Shown: positions 24,259 to 32,300 of the stretch, in pieces
Position numbering within the stretch: the stretch's first letter is position 1
How the letters are laid out: each line of letters starts with the position of its first letter
NCBI RefSeq assembly: GCF_001911425.1
Contig: NZ_MPPL01000001.1
Location: forward strand, 5,300,850 to 5,341,157
Source of the DNA: Mucilaginibacter polytrichastri
GTDB taxonomy: Bacteria; Bacteroidota; Bacteroidia; Sphingobacteriales; Sphingobacteriaceae
DNA length: 40,308 bases
Reading direction: 5' to 3'
Made by a program: the position numbers and the translations under genes
Notes under the pieces: model-generated
What the model saw: only the letters and a program-made list of their open reading frames with translations
Told to the model about the DNA's origin: nothing
Databases searched by the model: none

Positions 24259-25794
24259 ATGGGCGAACCTGCTTCAAATTTAGAACTTGTAATAAACACG
24301 GATACTGAATATTTTAAGGATATTAAAGAATCGATATTTAATACTCATACGGATGAACTTATAATTGGCTTATGTGGGCCCATTGGAACAGATATACATT
24401 TTGTTGCTGATTCAATAGAAAAAACTCTTATAGATAAGTATAATTATAGATGTGTAAAGATTCGGCTAAGTGTCTTGATAAGACAGTATGCTAGCAATGA
24501 AATTCAACTGGATGAAAACAGTGATTCTAAATTTGATGTATATCAGAAATTAATAAATGGAGGGAATATTTTAAGAGAGAAGCATACTAATAGCATCTTA
24601 GCAGAACTTGCAATTAACGAAATTGCTTACAATCGGGAGATAAGTAAAAAGGATGATTATGGCTCTGAACGTGTCTGTTATATCATCGATTCTATAAAAA
24701 ACAAAGAAGAATTAGAAATTTTCAGATTGATTTATGGTGATATATTTTATTTTATTGGAGTCTTTTCATCAGTAGAATCAAGGGTCCAAAATCTTGTAAA
24801 TAAAGGTATAAAAACACATGAGGTCCACAGGTTAATTGATAGAGATTCGGGTGAAGAAATGAATTTTGGACAGGATGTGACAAATACTTTTACCGAATCA
24901 GACTTCTTTTTGAGGGTCGACTTTAACTCAAAATCAGCTATTGAACCTAAAATTAATCGTTTTCTCAATTTAATTTTCTCTACAGAGGTTATTACTCCTT
25001 CATCTGATGAAACAGCAATGTATTTAGCTGCTGCTGCTGCTGGAAACTCTGCTTGTTTAAGCCGACAAGTTGGTGCTGCAATTACTGACAGTAATGGAGA
25101 GTTAATTTCTGTTGGTTGGAATGATGTTCCTAAAGTTGGTGGGAGTGTTTATAAATATAATCCAAGTGATTTATCCAGCGATAAAAGATGTTACAATTAT
25201 GGTGATGGCTTATGCTTTAATGATAGTGAAAAAGGAGTTATTACGGACGCATTGGTAAATGAGTTAATTTTGAGTGGTGTAATAGATAATAGCCAAAGAC
25301 AAAATGCATCTAAAGTTATTAAAAAGTCGCGAATCAAGGAACTTATCGAGTTTTCAAGAGCCGTTCATGCGGAAATGTTAGCTATTATTACTGGAAGCCA
25401 AAAAGCTGGGGATAGAGTTATAAATGGTAAATTATATTGTACTACTTATCCCTGTCATAATTGTGCAAGGCATATTGTTGCAGCTGGTATTAAGGAAATT
25501 TACTATATTGAACCATATAGAAAAAGTTTGGCTATTAAATTACATAATGATTCAATTACAGAAGATGAGAGTAATGATAAATTGGTAAGAATTCTAATGT
25601 TTGATGGTATATCTCCAAGAAGATATTTGCAATTTTTTAAAATGATTCCCAATTCAAGAAAAAGAGATGGGAAGAAAATTAACAACTTATCCAAACATGT
25701 TTCCCCTAAAAATACTTTATCTTTGCAAGCAATTCCTATTTTGGAGGGTAAAGTAACCCAAGATTTGAAAAACAAAAAACTGATCGATGCCTAA
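24259..25794 (+). CDS. AvcD-like anti-phage deoxycytidylate deaminase
   Basis: A 511-residue two-domain protein. The N-terminal part (about 30-240) is P-loop-kinase-like but its loop reads GLCGPIGTDIHFV (37-49), lacking the Walker A Lys, as I recall for this family. The C-terminal part (about 250-430) is a zinc cytidine/deoxycytidylate deaminase with HAE (H370, catalytic E372) and PCHNC (398-402, C399 and C402). AvcD/DCD enzymes deaminate dCTP or dCMP during infection and starve phage of cytosine nucleotides. The gene is clearly A+T-rich against its flanks, suggesting transfer. It overlaps the next small gene by 8 bases. Confidence 0.88.
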   Translation: MGEPASNLELVINTDTEYFKDIKESIFNTHTDELIIGLCGPIGTDIHFVADSIEKTLIDKYNYRCVKIRLSVLIRQYASNEIQLDENSDSKFDVYQKLINGGNILREKHTNSILAELAINEIAYNREISKKDDYGSERVCYIIDSIKNKEELEIFRLIYGDIFYFIGVFSSVESRVQNLVNKGIKTHEVHRLIDRDSGEEMNFGQDVTNTFTESDFFLRVDFNSKSAIEPKINRFLNLIFSTEVITPSSDETAMYLAAAAAGNSACLSRQVGAAITDSNGELISVGWNDVPKVGGSVYKYNPSDLSSDKRCYNYGDGLCFNDSEKGVITDALVNELILSGVIDNSQRQNASKVIKKSRIKELIEFSRAVHAEMLAIITGSQKAGDRVINGKLYCTTYPCHNCARHIVAAGIKEIYYIEPYRKSLAIKLHNDSITEDESNDKLVRILMFDGISPRRYLQFFKMIPNSRKRDGKKINNLSKHVSPKNTLSLQAIPILEGKVTQDLKNKKLIDA

Positions 25795-25978
25795 TAAAAG
25801 CTTAAAAGACACAGTGAGTAACTCAGTGCAGTTATCACTTGATTTAAATGCTCCAAATATTCAGCCATCTCAAGCTCAAAATGGAATGCATTTTAATGAA
25901 TTCTCAGGGGCCAAAGTAGTATCTCTTCACAACAGAAAAGAAGTATATCAGCGTATAATTAATCGAGGCGCTAAATAG
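25787..25978 (+). CDS. Small partner protein of the AvcD-like deaminase, with QLSLDL motif
   Basis: A 63-residue protein starting inside the last codons of the deaminase gene. The N-terminus is polar, QLSLDL is at 15-20, a low-complexity polar middle follows, and the C-terminus is basic (VVSLHNRKEVYQRIINRGAK). QLSLDL fits the hexapeptide by which bacterial proteins bind the beta sliding clamp (for example QLSLPL of Hda). I infer a replisome-tethering or regulatory subunit; antitoxin is an alternative. I recognise no family. The overlap makes it a real gene and a probable functional partner. Confidence 0.75.
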   Translation: MPNKSLKDTVSNSVQLSLDLNAPNIQPSQAQNGMHFNEFSGAKVVSLHNRKEVYQRIINRGAK

Positions 25979-26000
25979 TTAATATTAAGTACTACCCACA

Positions 26001-26022
26001 AAAAGCCCCGTTTTCACGGGGC
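26001..26022 (-). terminator. Terminator of the ribonucleotide reductase gene
   Basis: GCCCCG (26005-26010) and CGGGGC (26017-26022) form a 6-bp G+C stem with a 6-base loop. On the minus strand it is followed by TTTT, suiting the gene that ends at 26099. On the plus strand, where the small deaminase partner ends at 25978, there is no T-run. Confidence 0.75.
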
Positions 26023-26098
26023 ACACATTAACTTATTTATAAAACAAAAGCATAAAGCTATGGCATACTTTCGCTTTTGCGTAGATAGGGGCTATTGA

Positions 26099-29000
26099 TT
26101 AACTGCAACCCATAGAGTTGCCGCAGTTTAAACACTTATAGCAGGTGCCAGACCGCAATGTGGTGTGGCCGCAAACATTGCAAGCCGGGGCATCGCTTTG
26201 CACGCCCATGCTAATATCTACGCTTAGATGCATTTGCGGGCTGCTAACAGTTGCTGGTATCGGCTGATAAATATTGCTGGTATCGGGGTTAATATCTGTG
26301 TCTTCTATCTGCGGGTTGCCTATAATGGCATGCTGCTCGGTAATTACATGTACCAGATCGGTACGGTTCTGGTACTCGTAACCCAGCATGCGGAAAATAT
26401 AGTCGATAATGGAAGTTGCGCTTTTAATATTGGCATGCCCCATTACCATACCTGCAGGCTCAAAACGGGTGAAGGTGAATTTCTCTACATATTCTTCCAG
26501 CGGCACACCATATTGCAGGCCAACCGAAATGGCAATGGCAAAGCAGTTCATCAGCGAGCGAAAAGTTGCCCCTTCTTTGTGCATATCCACAAAAATTTCG
26601 CCCAGGGTGCCATCCTCATATTCGCCGGTGCGAACAAATACAGTTTGGCCGTCTATACTGGCTTTTTGCGTAAAGCCACGGCGTTTGGCAGGCAGCGTTT
26701 TCTTTTGCACCACGCGCGACAGCTTGCGCATAAACTCAGTATCCTTCGATTTTTCCATAATGGCCATGGCGGCTTCCAGTACCTGCTCGGGGGTTAGGTC
26801 GCTTAGTTTCAGTTCTGCGGCTTTGCCTAAAACTTCTTCAACGGCTTCCAGCTTCTCGTCTTCCTCTTTGGTGTCAGATTTGGTGGATAGCGGTTGCGAC
26901 AGTTTACAGCCATCGCGATAAAGCGCATTGGCTTTTAAACCTAATTTCCATGATAGCTCGTAGCAATCTTTAATTTCATCAACCAGAGCCTCATTAGGCA
27001 GGTTAATGGTTTTAGAGATTGCACCGGAAAGGAATGGCTGTGCAGCTGCCATCATTTTAATATGGCCATGTGCATGGATATAACGCTCGCCTTTGGCTCC
27101 GCATTTATTAGCACAATCAAATATAGGGTAGTGTTCTGCTTTTAAGTACGGTGCGCCCTCAATGGTCATGGTGCCGCAGATATATTCGTTGGCTTCGGCA
27201 ATTTGCTTTTTGCTGAAACCTAAAGCACGCAACAGGTTAAAGCCCATCGAGTTGTATTGCTCTGGCGTAAAGCCGAGGCGTTTAAGGCAGTCTTCGCCCA
27301 GTGTCCAGATGTTAAAGGCAAAACCAATCTCAAATGCCGACACCACCGCTTTGTCCATTTTCTCCAGATCGCTGTCGGTTAGGCCTTTGCTCTTTAATGT
27401 ATCCAGGTTAATATGTGGTGCGCCGTTTAAAGTTGCTGCGCCTTTGGCATAGTTTACAATGGCAGTAACTTCGTGTTCCTGGTAGCCTAAATTGCTTAAT
27501 GCTTCGGGTACGGCCTGGTTAATAATCTTGAAGTATCCACCACCCGATAGTTTTTTAAATTTAACCAGCGCAAAGTCTGGTTCAATGCCTGTAGTATCGC
27601 AATCCATTACCAAACCTATGGTGCCGGTTGGGGCAATAACAGTGGTTTGTGCATTTCGATAACCGTATTGCTCGCCCATTTCAACGGCTTTGTCCCAGGC
27701 ATTGCAGGCGGCAGAAAGTAGGTAATCCGGGCAGTTACGCTGGTCGATTCCCGGAGGCAAAATTTCCAATCCTTCGTAATTCTCTGTGGAGTTATAGGCG
27801 GCGTAGCGATGGTTGCGCATTACGCGCAGCATATGATCTTTATTTTCTGTATAGCGGTTAAAGGTGCCGAGTTCGCGGGCCATCTCTGCCGATGTTGCGT
27901 AGGCAGTGCCCGTCATGATGGCGGTAATAGCGCCGCCAATAGCTCTTGATTTATCACTATCGTAAGGGATGCCGTTAACCATTAGGGCCGAACCTAAGTT
28001 GGCGTAGCCTAAGCCTAGGGTGCGGTAATCATATGATAGTTGCGCTACCTCTTTTGATGGAAATTGCGCCATCAGTACAGAAATTTCGAGTACGATAGTC
28101 CAAATCCGGCAGGCATGCTCAAAGCCTTTTACATTAAATACGCGGGTTTCTTTATCAAAAAAATGAGCCAGGTTAATGGATGCCAGGTTGCAGGCCGTGT
28201 TGTCCAGAAACATATACTCCGAACAAGGGTTCGATGCATTAATGCGGCCGCCCTCGGGGCAGGTATGCCACTCGTTAATAGTCGTATCAAACTGCACCCC
28301 CGGATCGGCGCAGGCCCAGGCTGCAAAGGCAATATCATCCCATAATTTTTGCGCCGATATCGATTTAATGACCTTGCCGCTCATGCGGCTGGTTAAACCC
28401 CAGTTTTCGCTGCTGCTAAGCGCTTTAAAGAAACTATTAGGTATGCGTACCGAGTTGTTGGAGTTTTGGCCGGATACGGTGCGATAAGCCTCTCCCTCGT
28501 AATCAGACGAATAGCCGGCAGCAATTAATGCGGCAACTTTCTTTTCTTCTTCTACTTTCCAGTTTACAAAGCCCTCAATTTCGGGATGGTCAAGGTCCAG
28601 GCAAACCATTTTGGCTGCCCGGCGGGTAGTGCCTCCACTTTTTATAGCTCCCGCTGCGCGGTCGCCTATTTTAAGGAACGACATTAGGCCGGATGAATAA
28701 CCGCCGCCCGAAAGCTTCTCGCTCTCGCCGCGTATCTTCGAGAAATTAGTACCCACGCCCGATCCATATTTAAAGATGCGTGCTTCGCGAACCCATAGGT
28801 CCATAATGCCGCCATCGTTTACCAGGTCGTCATCAACAGAAAGGATAAAGCAGGCATGGGGTTGCGGGCGCTCGTAAGCCGATGTTGATTTGGTAAGCTC
28901 CTCTTTCACCGGGTCTACATAATAATGGCCCTGTGGCTTGCCGGTTATGCCATACGAGCTATGCAGGCCGGTGTTGAACCACTGTGGCGAATTTGGCGCT

Positions 29001-29404
29001 GCCAGCTGGCCAACTATGGTGTATACTATTTCATCATAAAATATATCTGCATCTTTTGGGCTTGCGAAATAGCCGTAACGTGTGCCCCAATCTTTCCAGC
29101 AATGGGCCATGCGGTGGGCAACTTGTTTAATGCTTTTTTCAGATCCGGTTGTACCATCGGCCTGTGGCACACCTGCCTTGCGGAAATATTTTTGTGCCAG
29201 AATATCAGTAGCCACTTGCGACCACGTTGACGGCACTTCAACATCATTCATCTCAAATACGGCATCGCCGGAAGGGTTCCGTATCACCGACGAGCGCTTC
29301 TCATATTTAAAAAGATCGTAAACATTAGTGCCTTCTTTACTGAAGTACCTGCTTAATTGGAGGCCGCTTTGACCGCCCGACTTTTTTGTGATGCTTTTAC
29401 TCAT
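26099..29404 (-). CDS. nrdJ: Adenosylcobalamin-dependent ribonucleotide reductase (class II)
   Basis: A 1101-residue class II reductase that makes deoxyribonucleotides with vitamin B12 coenzyme. Visible family blocks are the substrate region PQWFNTGLHSSYG, HACFILSVDDDLV, GSGVGTNFSKIRG, and the active-site segment NPCSEYMFLDNTACNLASIN. APTGTIGLVMDCDTTGIEPD is also conserved. The C-terminus ends in a zinc-ribbon-like CNVCGHTTLRSGTCYKCLNC. The length suits the long form. No cobalamin riboswitch was seen upstream; a -7 element TAAATTTG is at 29468-29461. Its position beside a dCTP deaminase system, both touching dNTP pools, is probably coincidence. Confidence 0.96.
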   Translation of the reverse strand: MSKSITKKSGGQSGLQLSRYFSKEGTNVYDLFKYEKRSSVIRNPSGDAVFEMNDVEVPSTWSQVATDILAQKYFRKAGVPQADGTTGSEKSIKQVAHRMAHCWKDWGTRYGYFASPKDADIFYDEIVYTIVGQLAAPNSPQWFNTGLHSSYGITGKPQGHYYVDPVKEELTKSTSAYERPQPHACFILSVDDDLVNDGGIMDLWVREARIFKYGSGVGTNFSKIRGESEKLSGGGYSSGLMSFLKIGDRAAGAIKSGGTTRRAAKMVCLDLDHPEIEGFVNWKVEEEKKVAALIAAGYSSDYEGEAYRTVSGQNSNNSVRIPNSFFKALSSSENWGLTSRMSGKVIKSISAQKLWDDIAFAAWACADPGVQFDTTINEWHTCPEGGRINASNPCSEYMFLDNTACNLASINLAHFFDKETRVFNVKGFEHACRIWTIVLEISVLMAQFPSKEVAQLSYDYRTLGLGYANLGSALMVNGIPYDSDKSRAIGGAITAIMTGTAYATSAEMARELGTFNRYTENKDHMLRVMRNHRYAAYNSTENYEGLEILPPGIDQRNCPDYLLSAACNAWDKAVEMGEQYGYRNAQTTVIAPTGTIGLVMDCDTTGIEPDFALVKFKKLSGGGYFKIINQAVPEALSNLGYQEHEVTAIVNYAKGAATLNGAPHINLDTLKSKGLTDSDLEKMDKAVVSAFEIGFAFNIWTLGEDCLKRLGFTPEQYNSMGFNLLRALGFSKKQIAEANEYICGTMTIEGAPYLKAEHYPIFDCANKCGAKGERYIHAHGHIKMMAAAQPFLSGAISKTINLPNEALVDEIKDCYELSWKLGLKANALYRDGCKLSQPLSTKSDTKEEDEKLEAVEEVLGKAAELKLSDLTPEQVLEAAMAIMEKSKDTEFMRKLSRVVQKKTLPAKRRGFTQKASIDGQTVFVRTGEYEDGTLGEIFVDMHKEGATFRSLMNCFAIAISVGLQYGVPLEEYVEKFTFTRFEPAGMVMGHANIKSATSIIDYIFRMLGYEYQNRTDLVHVITEQHAIIGNPQIEDTDINPDTSNIYQPIPATVSSPQMHLSVDISMGVQSDAPACNVCGHTTLRSGTCYKCLNCGNSMGCS

Positions 29405-29619
29405 GATGTTAAATTGATGTTAAAATAAAATGAATGGAAAAATTAACAGGGGTAGTATTCCAAATTTATCTTTAACTGGGCCTGCTTACATTTCGGAGTT
29501 ATCAACACCTCTTTTATAATAGTGCTATGGATGGATGGTTGTAAATTTATTTATCTGATTTATAGATAATTAACTATGTTGAAAACTATTGAATTAGGTT
29601 ATTTTTCAGAAAATTTTCA
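29405..29619. other. Intergenic region upstream of nrdJ
   Basis: A+T-rich sequence with the nrdJ -7 element, otherwise no gene or conserved RNA recognised. The B12-box of a cobalamin riboswitch is absent. Confidence 0.4.
29461..29468 (-). promoter_or_regulatory. -7 promoter element of nrdJ
   Basis: TAAATTTG on the minus strand fits TAnnTTTG exactly; transcription would start near 29454, about 50 bases before the ATG. No clear -33 element. Confidence 0.4.
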
Positions 29620-29627
29620 TACTTTCG
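29620..29627 (+). promoter_or_regulatory. -7 promoter element of the short transcription unit
   Basis: TACTTTCG resembles TAnnTTTG with one mismatch. It is followed within 6 bases by a hairpin, TTAAAGCA (29633-29640) with TGCTTTAA (29655-29662), which would cap the 5' end of the transcript. Confidence 0.45.
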
Positions 29628-29709
29628 CTACGTTAAAGCATAATTATTATTGATTGCTTTAAACCATTGTTTTAACTATTGGTCAAAAGCATTACTAAAG
29701 CACGAAGTT

Positions 29710-29796
29710 ATGAGTATATTAAGAATGTATTGGGACTATCGCTTTGCGAAAATTGGTAAACTTCAAGGCAAGGTATTCCGCGCAGAAGTTTACTAA
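29710..29796 (+). CDS. Possible 28-residue basic peptide in its own transcription unit
   Basis: An ATG-started ORF of 28 codons, beginning MSILRMYWDYRFAKIG and ending in a TAA, rich in aromatic and basic residues. It lies between a promoter-like element (29620) and an intrinsic terminator (29809-29844), on the strand opposite to both flanking genes. This arrangement suggests a real transcript of about 210 bases, either an mRNA for the peptide or a non-coding RNA in which the ORF is accidental. No family recognised. Confidence 0.45.
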   Translation: MSILRMYWDYRFAKIGKLQGKVFRAEVY

Positions 29797-29808
29797 CAAG
29801 AAGGCCTG

Positions 29809-29844
29809 GCGGCCGCTTCGGGGATAAATTACTGGCCGCTTTTT
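29809..29844 (+). terminator. Intrinsic terminator of the short transcription unit
   Basis: GCGGCC (29809-29814) pairs with GGCCGC (29834-29839) and is followed by TTTTT (29840-29844). The 19-base loop is long, and GCGGCCGC offers competing pairings. Confidence 0.5.
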
Positions 29845-29901
29845 AATTAAGCACCGCCCCGGAGAAACACCGACATAAAGCCGGTAAAACCGAACAGAAA
29901 T

Positions 29902-29937
29902 AAAAAAGGGTATGATCTATATGGATCATACCCTTTT
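29902..29937. terminator. Bidirectional terminator downstream of pyk
   Basis: GGGTATGATC (29908-29917) and GATCATACCC (29924-29933) pair perfectly over 10 bases with a 6-base loop, A-rich on one side and T-rich on the other, so it works in both directions. It serves pyk, whose stop is at 29957 on the minus strand. Confidence 0.85.
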
Positions 29938-29956
29938 CTTGCTTAGGGTTAACCTA

Positions 29957-31393
29957 TTATTCTATAACAGTTACTTTAAGCATATTAGTTTTGCCTTGTG
30001 CAGCAATTGGCACAGCGGCAGTATTAATTACTACATCACCCGCTTCGATCAGGTTCTCAGCTTTCAGGATGGCATTAACATCGCTGATGGTTTTATCAGT
30101 ACTTTCCAGGCCATCGTAGTAAAACGTTTTTACGCCCCAAAGTAAGCTTAGTGCATTTAACAGATTTTTGTTAGATGTAAAGATGTAAGTACCTGCATAT
30201 GGTCTGTAAGCAGAAATTTCGAAAGCCGTGTAACCAGAAGTAGTCATCGATACAATACCCACTGCACTAGTATGTTCTGATAGATAAACAGCCGAGCTGC
30301 AAAGCGCATCGCTCAGGTAGTTTTTCGAGGTAACATCTTTGTTTACTTCTTTATTACTATTGTAAGGATAGCCTCTCTCTTCAACATTACGTACAATTTT
30401 AGCCATTGTTTCGATAACAATAACCGGGAACTCACCAACTGAAGTTTCGCCGCTTAGCATCACAGCATCAGCACCATCCAGTACAGAGTTAGCAACGTCA
30501 TTAACCTCGGCACGTGTTGGGCGTGGGGTTGTGATCATTGATTCCAGCATTTGGGTTGCAACGATAACCGGTTTAGAAGCAGCGCGGCATTTACGTGCAA
30601 TCATTTTTTGCAGCAAAGGCACTTCTTCTAAAGGCATTTCAACACCAAGATCTCCACGGGCAACCATAACACCATCTGTAACAGCAATAATTTCGTCGAT
30701 GTTATCAATAGCTTCCGGTTTCTCAATTTTAGCAATCACGAGTGATGCTTTACCGTTACGTGCAATAATGCGTTTCAATTCAACGATATCTTCTGCATTA
30801 CGTACGAAAGAAAGACCGATCCACTCCACATCATTAGCTAATGCCTGGTCAAGGTTAACTAAGTCTTCTTCTGTTAAGCTTGGGATAGATACTTTAGTGT
30901 TTGGCAGGTTAACGCCTTTACGTGAGGTTAAAATACCACCGTGTAATACTTCACATATTACGGTATCTTTTCTGTTAGTTTCAATTACTTTAAGCTGCAG
31001 TTTTCCATCATCTAATAAAATGGTTTCGCCTGCGTGCACATCCTGTGGGAAGGTGTCGTAAGTGATATAGATCTGCTCATCATCACCAATACACTCATTG
31101 GTAGTGATTTTTATATGTTTGCCATTAACTAAATGGATACCGCCATCTTTTACCAAACCGATACGGATTTTTGGGCCTTGTAAATCTGCCAGGATACCAA
31201 TGTTTAATTTGTACTGTTCGTTAATTTCACGAATCAGATCAATTGTTTTTTGGTGATCTTCTGCTTTTCCATGCGAAAAGTTTAAGCGGCAAATGTTTAC
31301 ACCTGCTTTTACCATAGCCAGTAAAGTTTCTTTTTTGGCCGAAGCCGGGCCCATGGTAGCCACAATCTTAGTTCTGTTATAGGATAATTTCAT
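29957..31393 (-). CDS. pyk: Pyruvate kinase
   Basis: A 478-residue cytosolic glycolytic enzyme converting phosphoenolpyruvate and ADP to pyruvate and ATP. The N-terminus RTKIVATMGPASAKKETLLA, the substrate region NICRLNFSHG, the ADP and metal site LVIAKIEKPEAIDNIDEI then VMVARGDLGVEMP, and TRAEVNDVANSVLDGADAVM are all present. The C-terminal regulatory domain is intact. Length is usual. It is followed downstream by a strong terminator and preceded by the IPExxxVDY gene on the opposite side of a 74-base gap on the same strand. Confidence 0.97.
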   Translation of the reverse strand: MKLSYNRTKIVATMGPASAKKETLLAMVKAGVNICRLNFSHGKAEDHQKTIDLIREINEQYKLNIGILADLQGPKIRIGLVKDGGIHLVNGKHIKITTNECIGDDEQIYITYDTFPQDVHAGETILLDDGKLQLKVIETNRKDTVICEVLHGGILTSRKGVNLPNTKVSIPSLTEEDLVNLDQALANDVEWIGLSFVRNAEDIVELKRIIARNGKASLVIAKIEKPEAIDNIDEIIAVTDGVMVARGDLGVEMPLEEVPLLQKMIARKCRAASKPVIVATQMLESMITTPRPTRAEVNDVANSVLDGADAVMLSGETSVGEFPVIVIETMAKIVRNVEERGYPYNSNKEVNKDVTSKNYLSDALCSSAVYLSEHTSAVGIVSMTTSGYTAFEISAYRPYAGTYIFTSNKNLLNALSLLWGVKTFYYDGLESTDKTISDVNAILKAENLIEAGDVVINTAAVPIAAQGKTNMLKVTVIE

Positions 31394-31467
31394 ATTAATG
31401 CGGGGGTTAAACTGGCTGTACTTATATATGTAAAGTCGTTATACTGTAGTATTTTTTAAAATTTGCG

Positions 31468-31893
31468 CTAAAATAAAAGATTTTCACGGGATTTTATTTT
31501 TTTAGGTTCAATCTTTACAGCGGCAACTATTTCGGGCAACTTATTTAACAGGGTAATCATGTCGTCGAGGTCTTGTGCATCAATGTAGTTTTTAATCATT
31601 AAAAAGTAATCAACCTCACGCATTTCGGGTATTAAAAGACCGTCTGAGCCCTTGTTGGCTATAAAATAAAACTCTGTTTCGCTTGCTTCCCAATAATGGT
31701 GAAAGATAGAAAAAAGTACCGGATCATTAGTGTGATGAATATCAACAGCCAGATCTGGCTGTCGAATAAAGTTAAAATTTAACTGTTTATTAATATAGTA
31801 GCAGATGCGATAGTCCTTCAATGAGGAAGTTATCGCAATAAGAACGAAATCCAGATCGATCTCAAACTTTAAAATCCGCTTGTTTAAAACCAC
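31468..31893 (-). CDS. IPExxxVDY family protein
   Basis: A 141-residue protein with the defining motif IPEMREVDYFLMI near residue 87 and the family opening FEIDLDFVLIAITSSLKDYRIC. The family is confined to Bacteroidota and usually lies beside pyruvate kinase; its function is unknown. The start is GTG. It lies 74 bases upstream of pyk on the same strand and is probably co-transcribed. Confidence 0.93.
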   Translation of the reverse strand: MVLNKRILKFEIDLDFVLIAITSSLKDYRICYYINKQLNFNFIRQPDLAVDIHHTNDPVLFSIFHHYWEASETEFYFIANKGSDGLLIPEMREVDYFLMIKNYIDAQDLDDMITLLNKLPEIVAAVKIEPKKIKSRENLLF

Positions 31894-31975
31894 TATATGA
31901 GATATAATCGCGGTAAAATTACTAATTGAAACCTTAGCAATAAAAAATTGTTATGAATTATGCGAAGATTTTAGA

Positions 31976-32006
31976 TTTGATATTTAATAGAATTTGACTT
32001 TCTTTG
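31976..32006 (+). promoter_or_regulatory. Promoter of acpP-fabF-rnc
   Basis: TTTG (31976-31979), a 19-base spacer and TTTCTTTG (31999-32006) match the Bacteroidota housekeeping promoter arrangement, with T for A at the second base of the -7 box. Transcription would start near 32011, about 33 bases before acpP. Confidence 0.65.
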
Positions 32007-32043
32007 CACAGAAAATTTATTAATCAATTAAACATCAAAGACC

Positions 32044-32280
32044 ATGTCTGATATCGCTTCAAGAGTAAAAGCTATTATCGTAGAAAAATTAGGTGTTGAC
32101 GAAAGTGAAGTAACACCGGAAGCAAGCTTCACCAACGATCTGGGTGCAGATTCATTAGACACCGTGGAATTAATCATGGAGTTTGAAAAAGAATTTAACG
32201 TGGCTATTCCTGACGATCAGGCTGAAACAATTGGTACTGTTGGCCAGGCTATCGCTTACCTTGAAAAAAACGTTAAATAA
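32044..32280 (+). CDS. acpP: Acyl carrier protein
   Basis: A 78-residue acidic four-helix protein that carries growing fatty acids on phosphopantetheine. The attachment site is S37 in LGADSLDTVELIMEFEKEF. The gene is 20 bases before fabF and has a recognisable promoter; the acpP-fabF-rnc order is common in Bacteroidota. Confidence 0.98.
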   Translation: MSDIASRVKAIIVEKLGVDESEVTPEASFTNDLGADSLDTVELIMEFEKEFNVAIPDDQAETIGTVGQAIAYLEKNVK

Positions 32281-32300
32281 GCTCCTTTTACTACGTTTAA

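Noticed and set aside
26228..26921. Long plus-strand frames opposite nrdJ
   Set aside because: They are shadows of the strongly supported reductase reading frame and have no domain features.
26099..29404. Functional link between nrdJ and the adjacent deaminase defence genes
   Set aside because: Both affect dNTP pools, but they are on opposite strands, separated by a terminator, and differ in composition; nrdJ looks native.
29405..29580. Cobalamin riboswitch before the B12-dependent reductase
   Set aside because: The conserved B12-box GCCACTG and its surrounding stems are not present on the minus strand.
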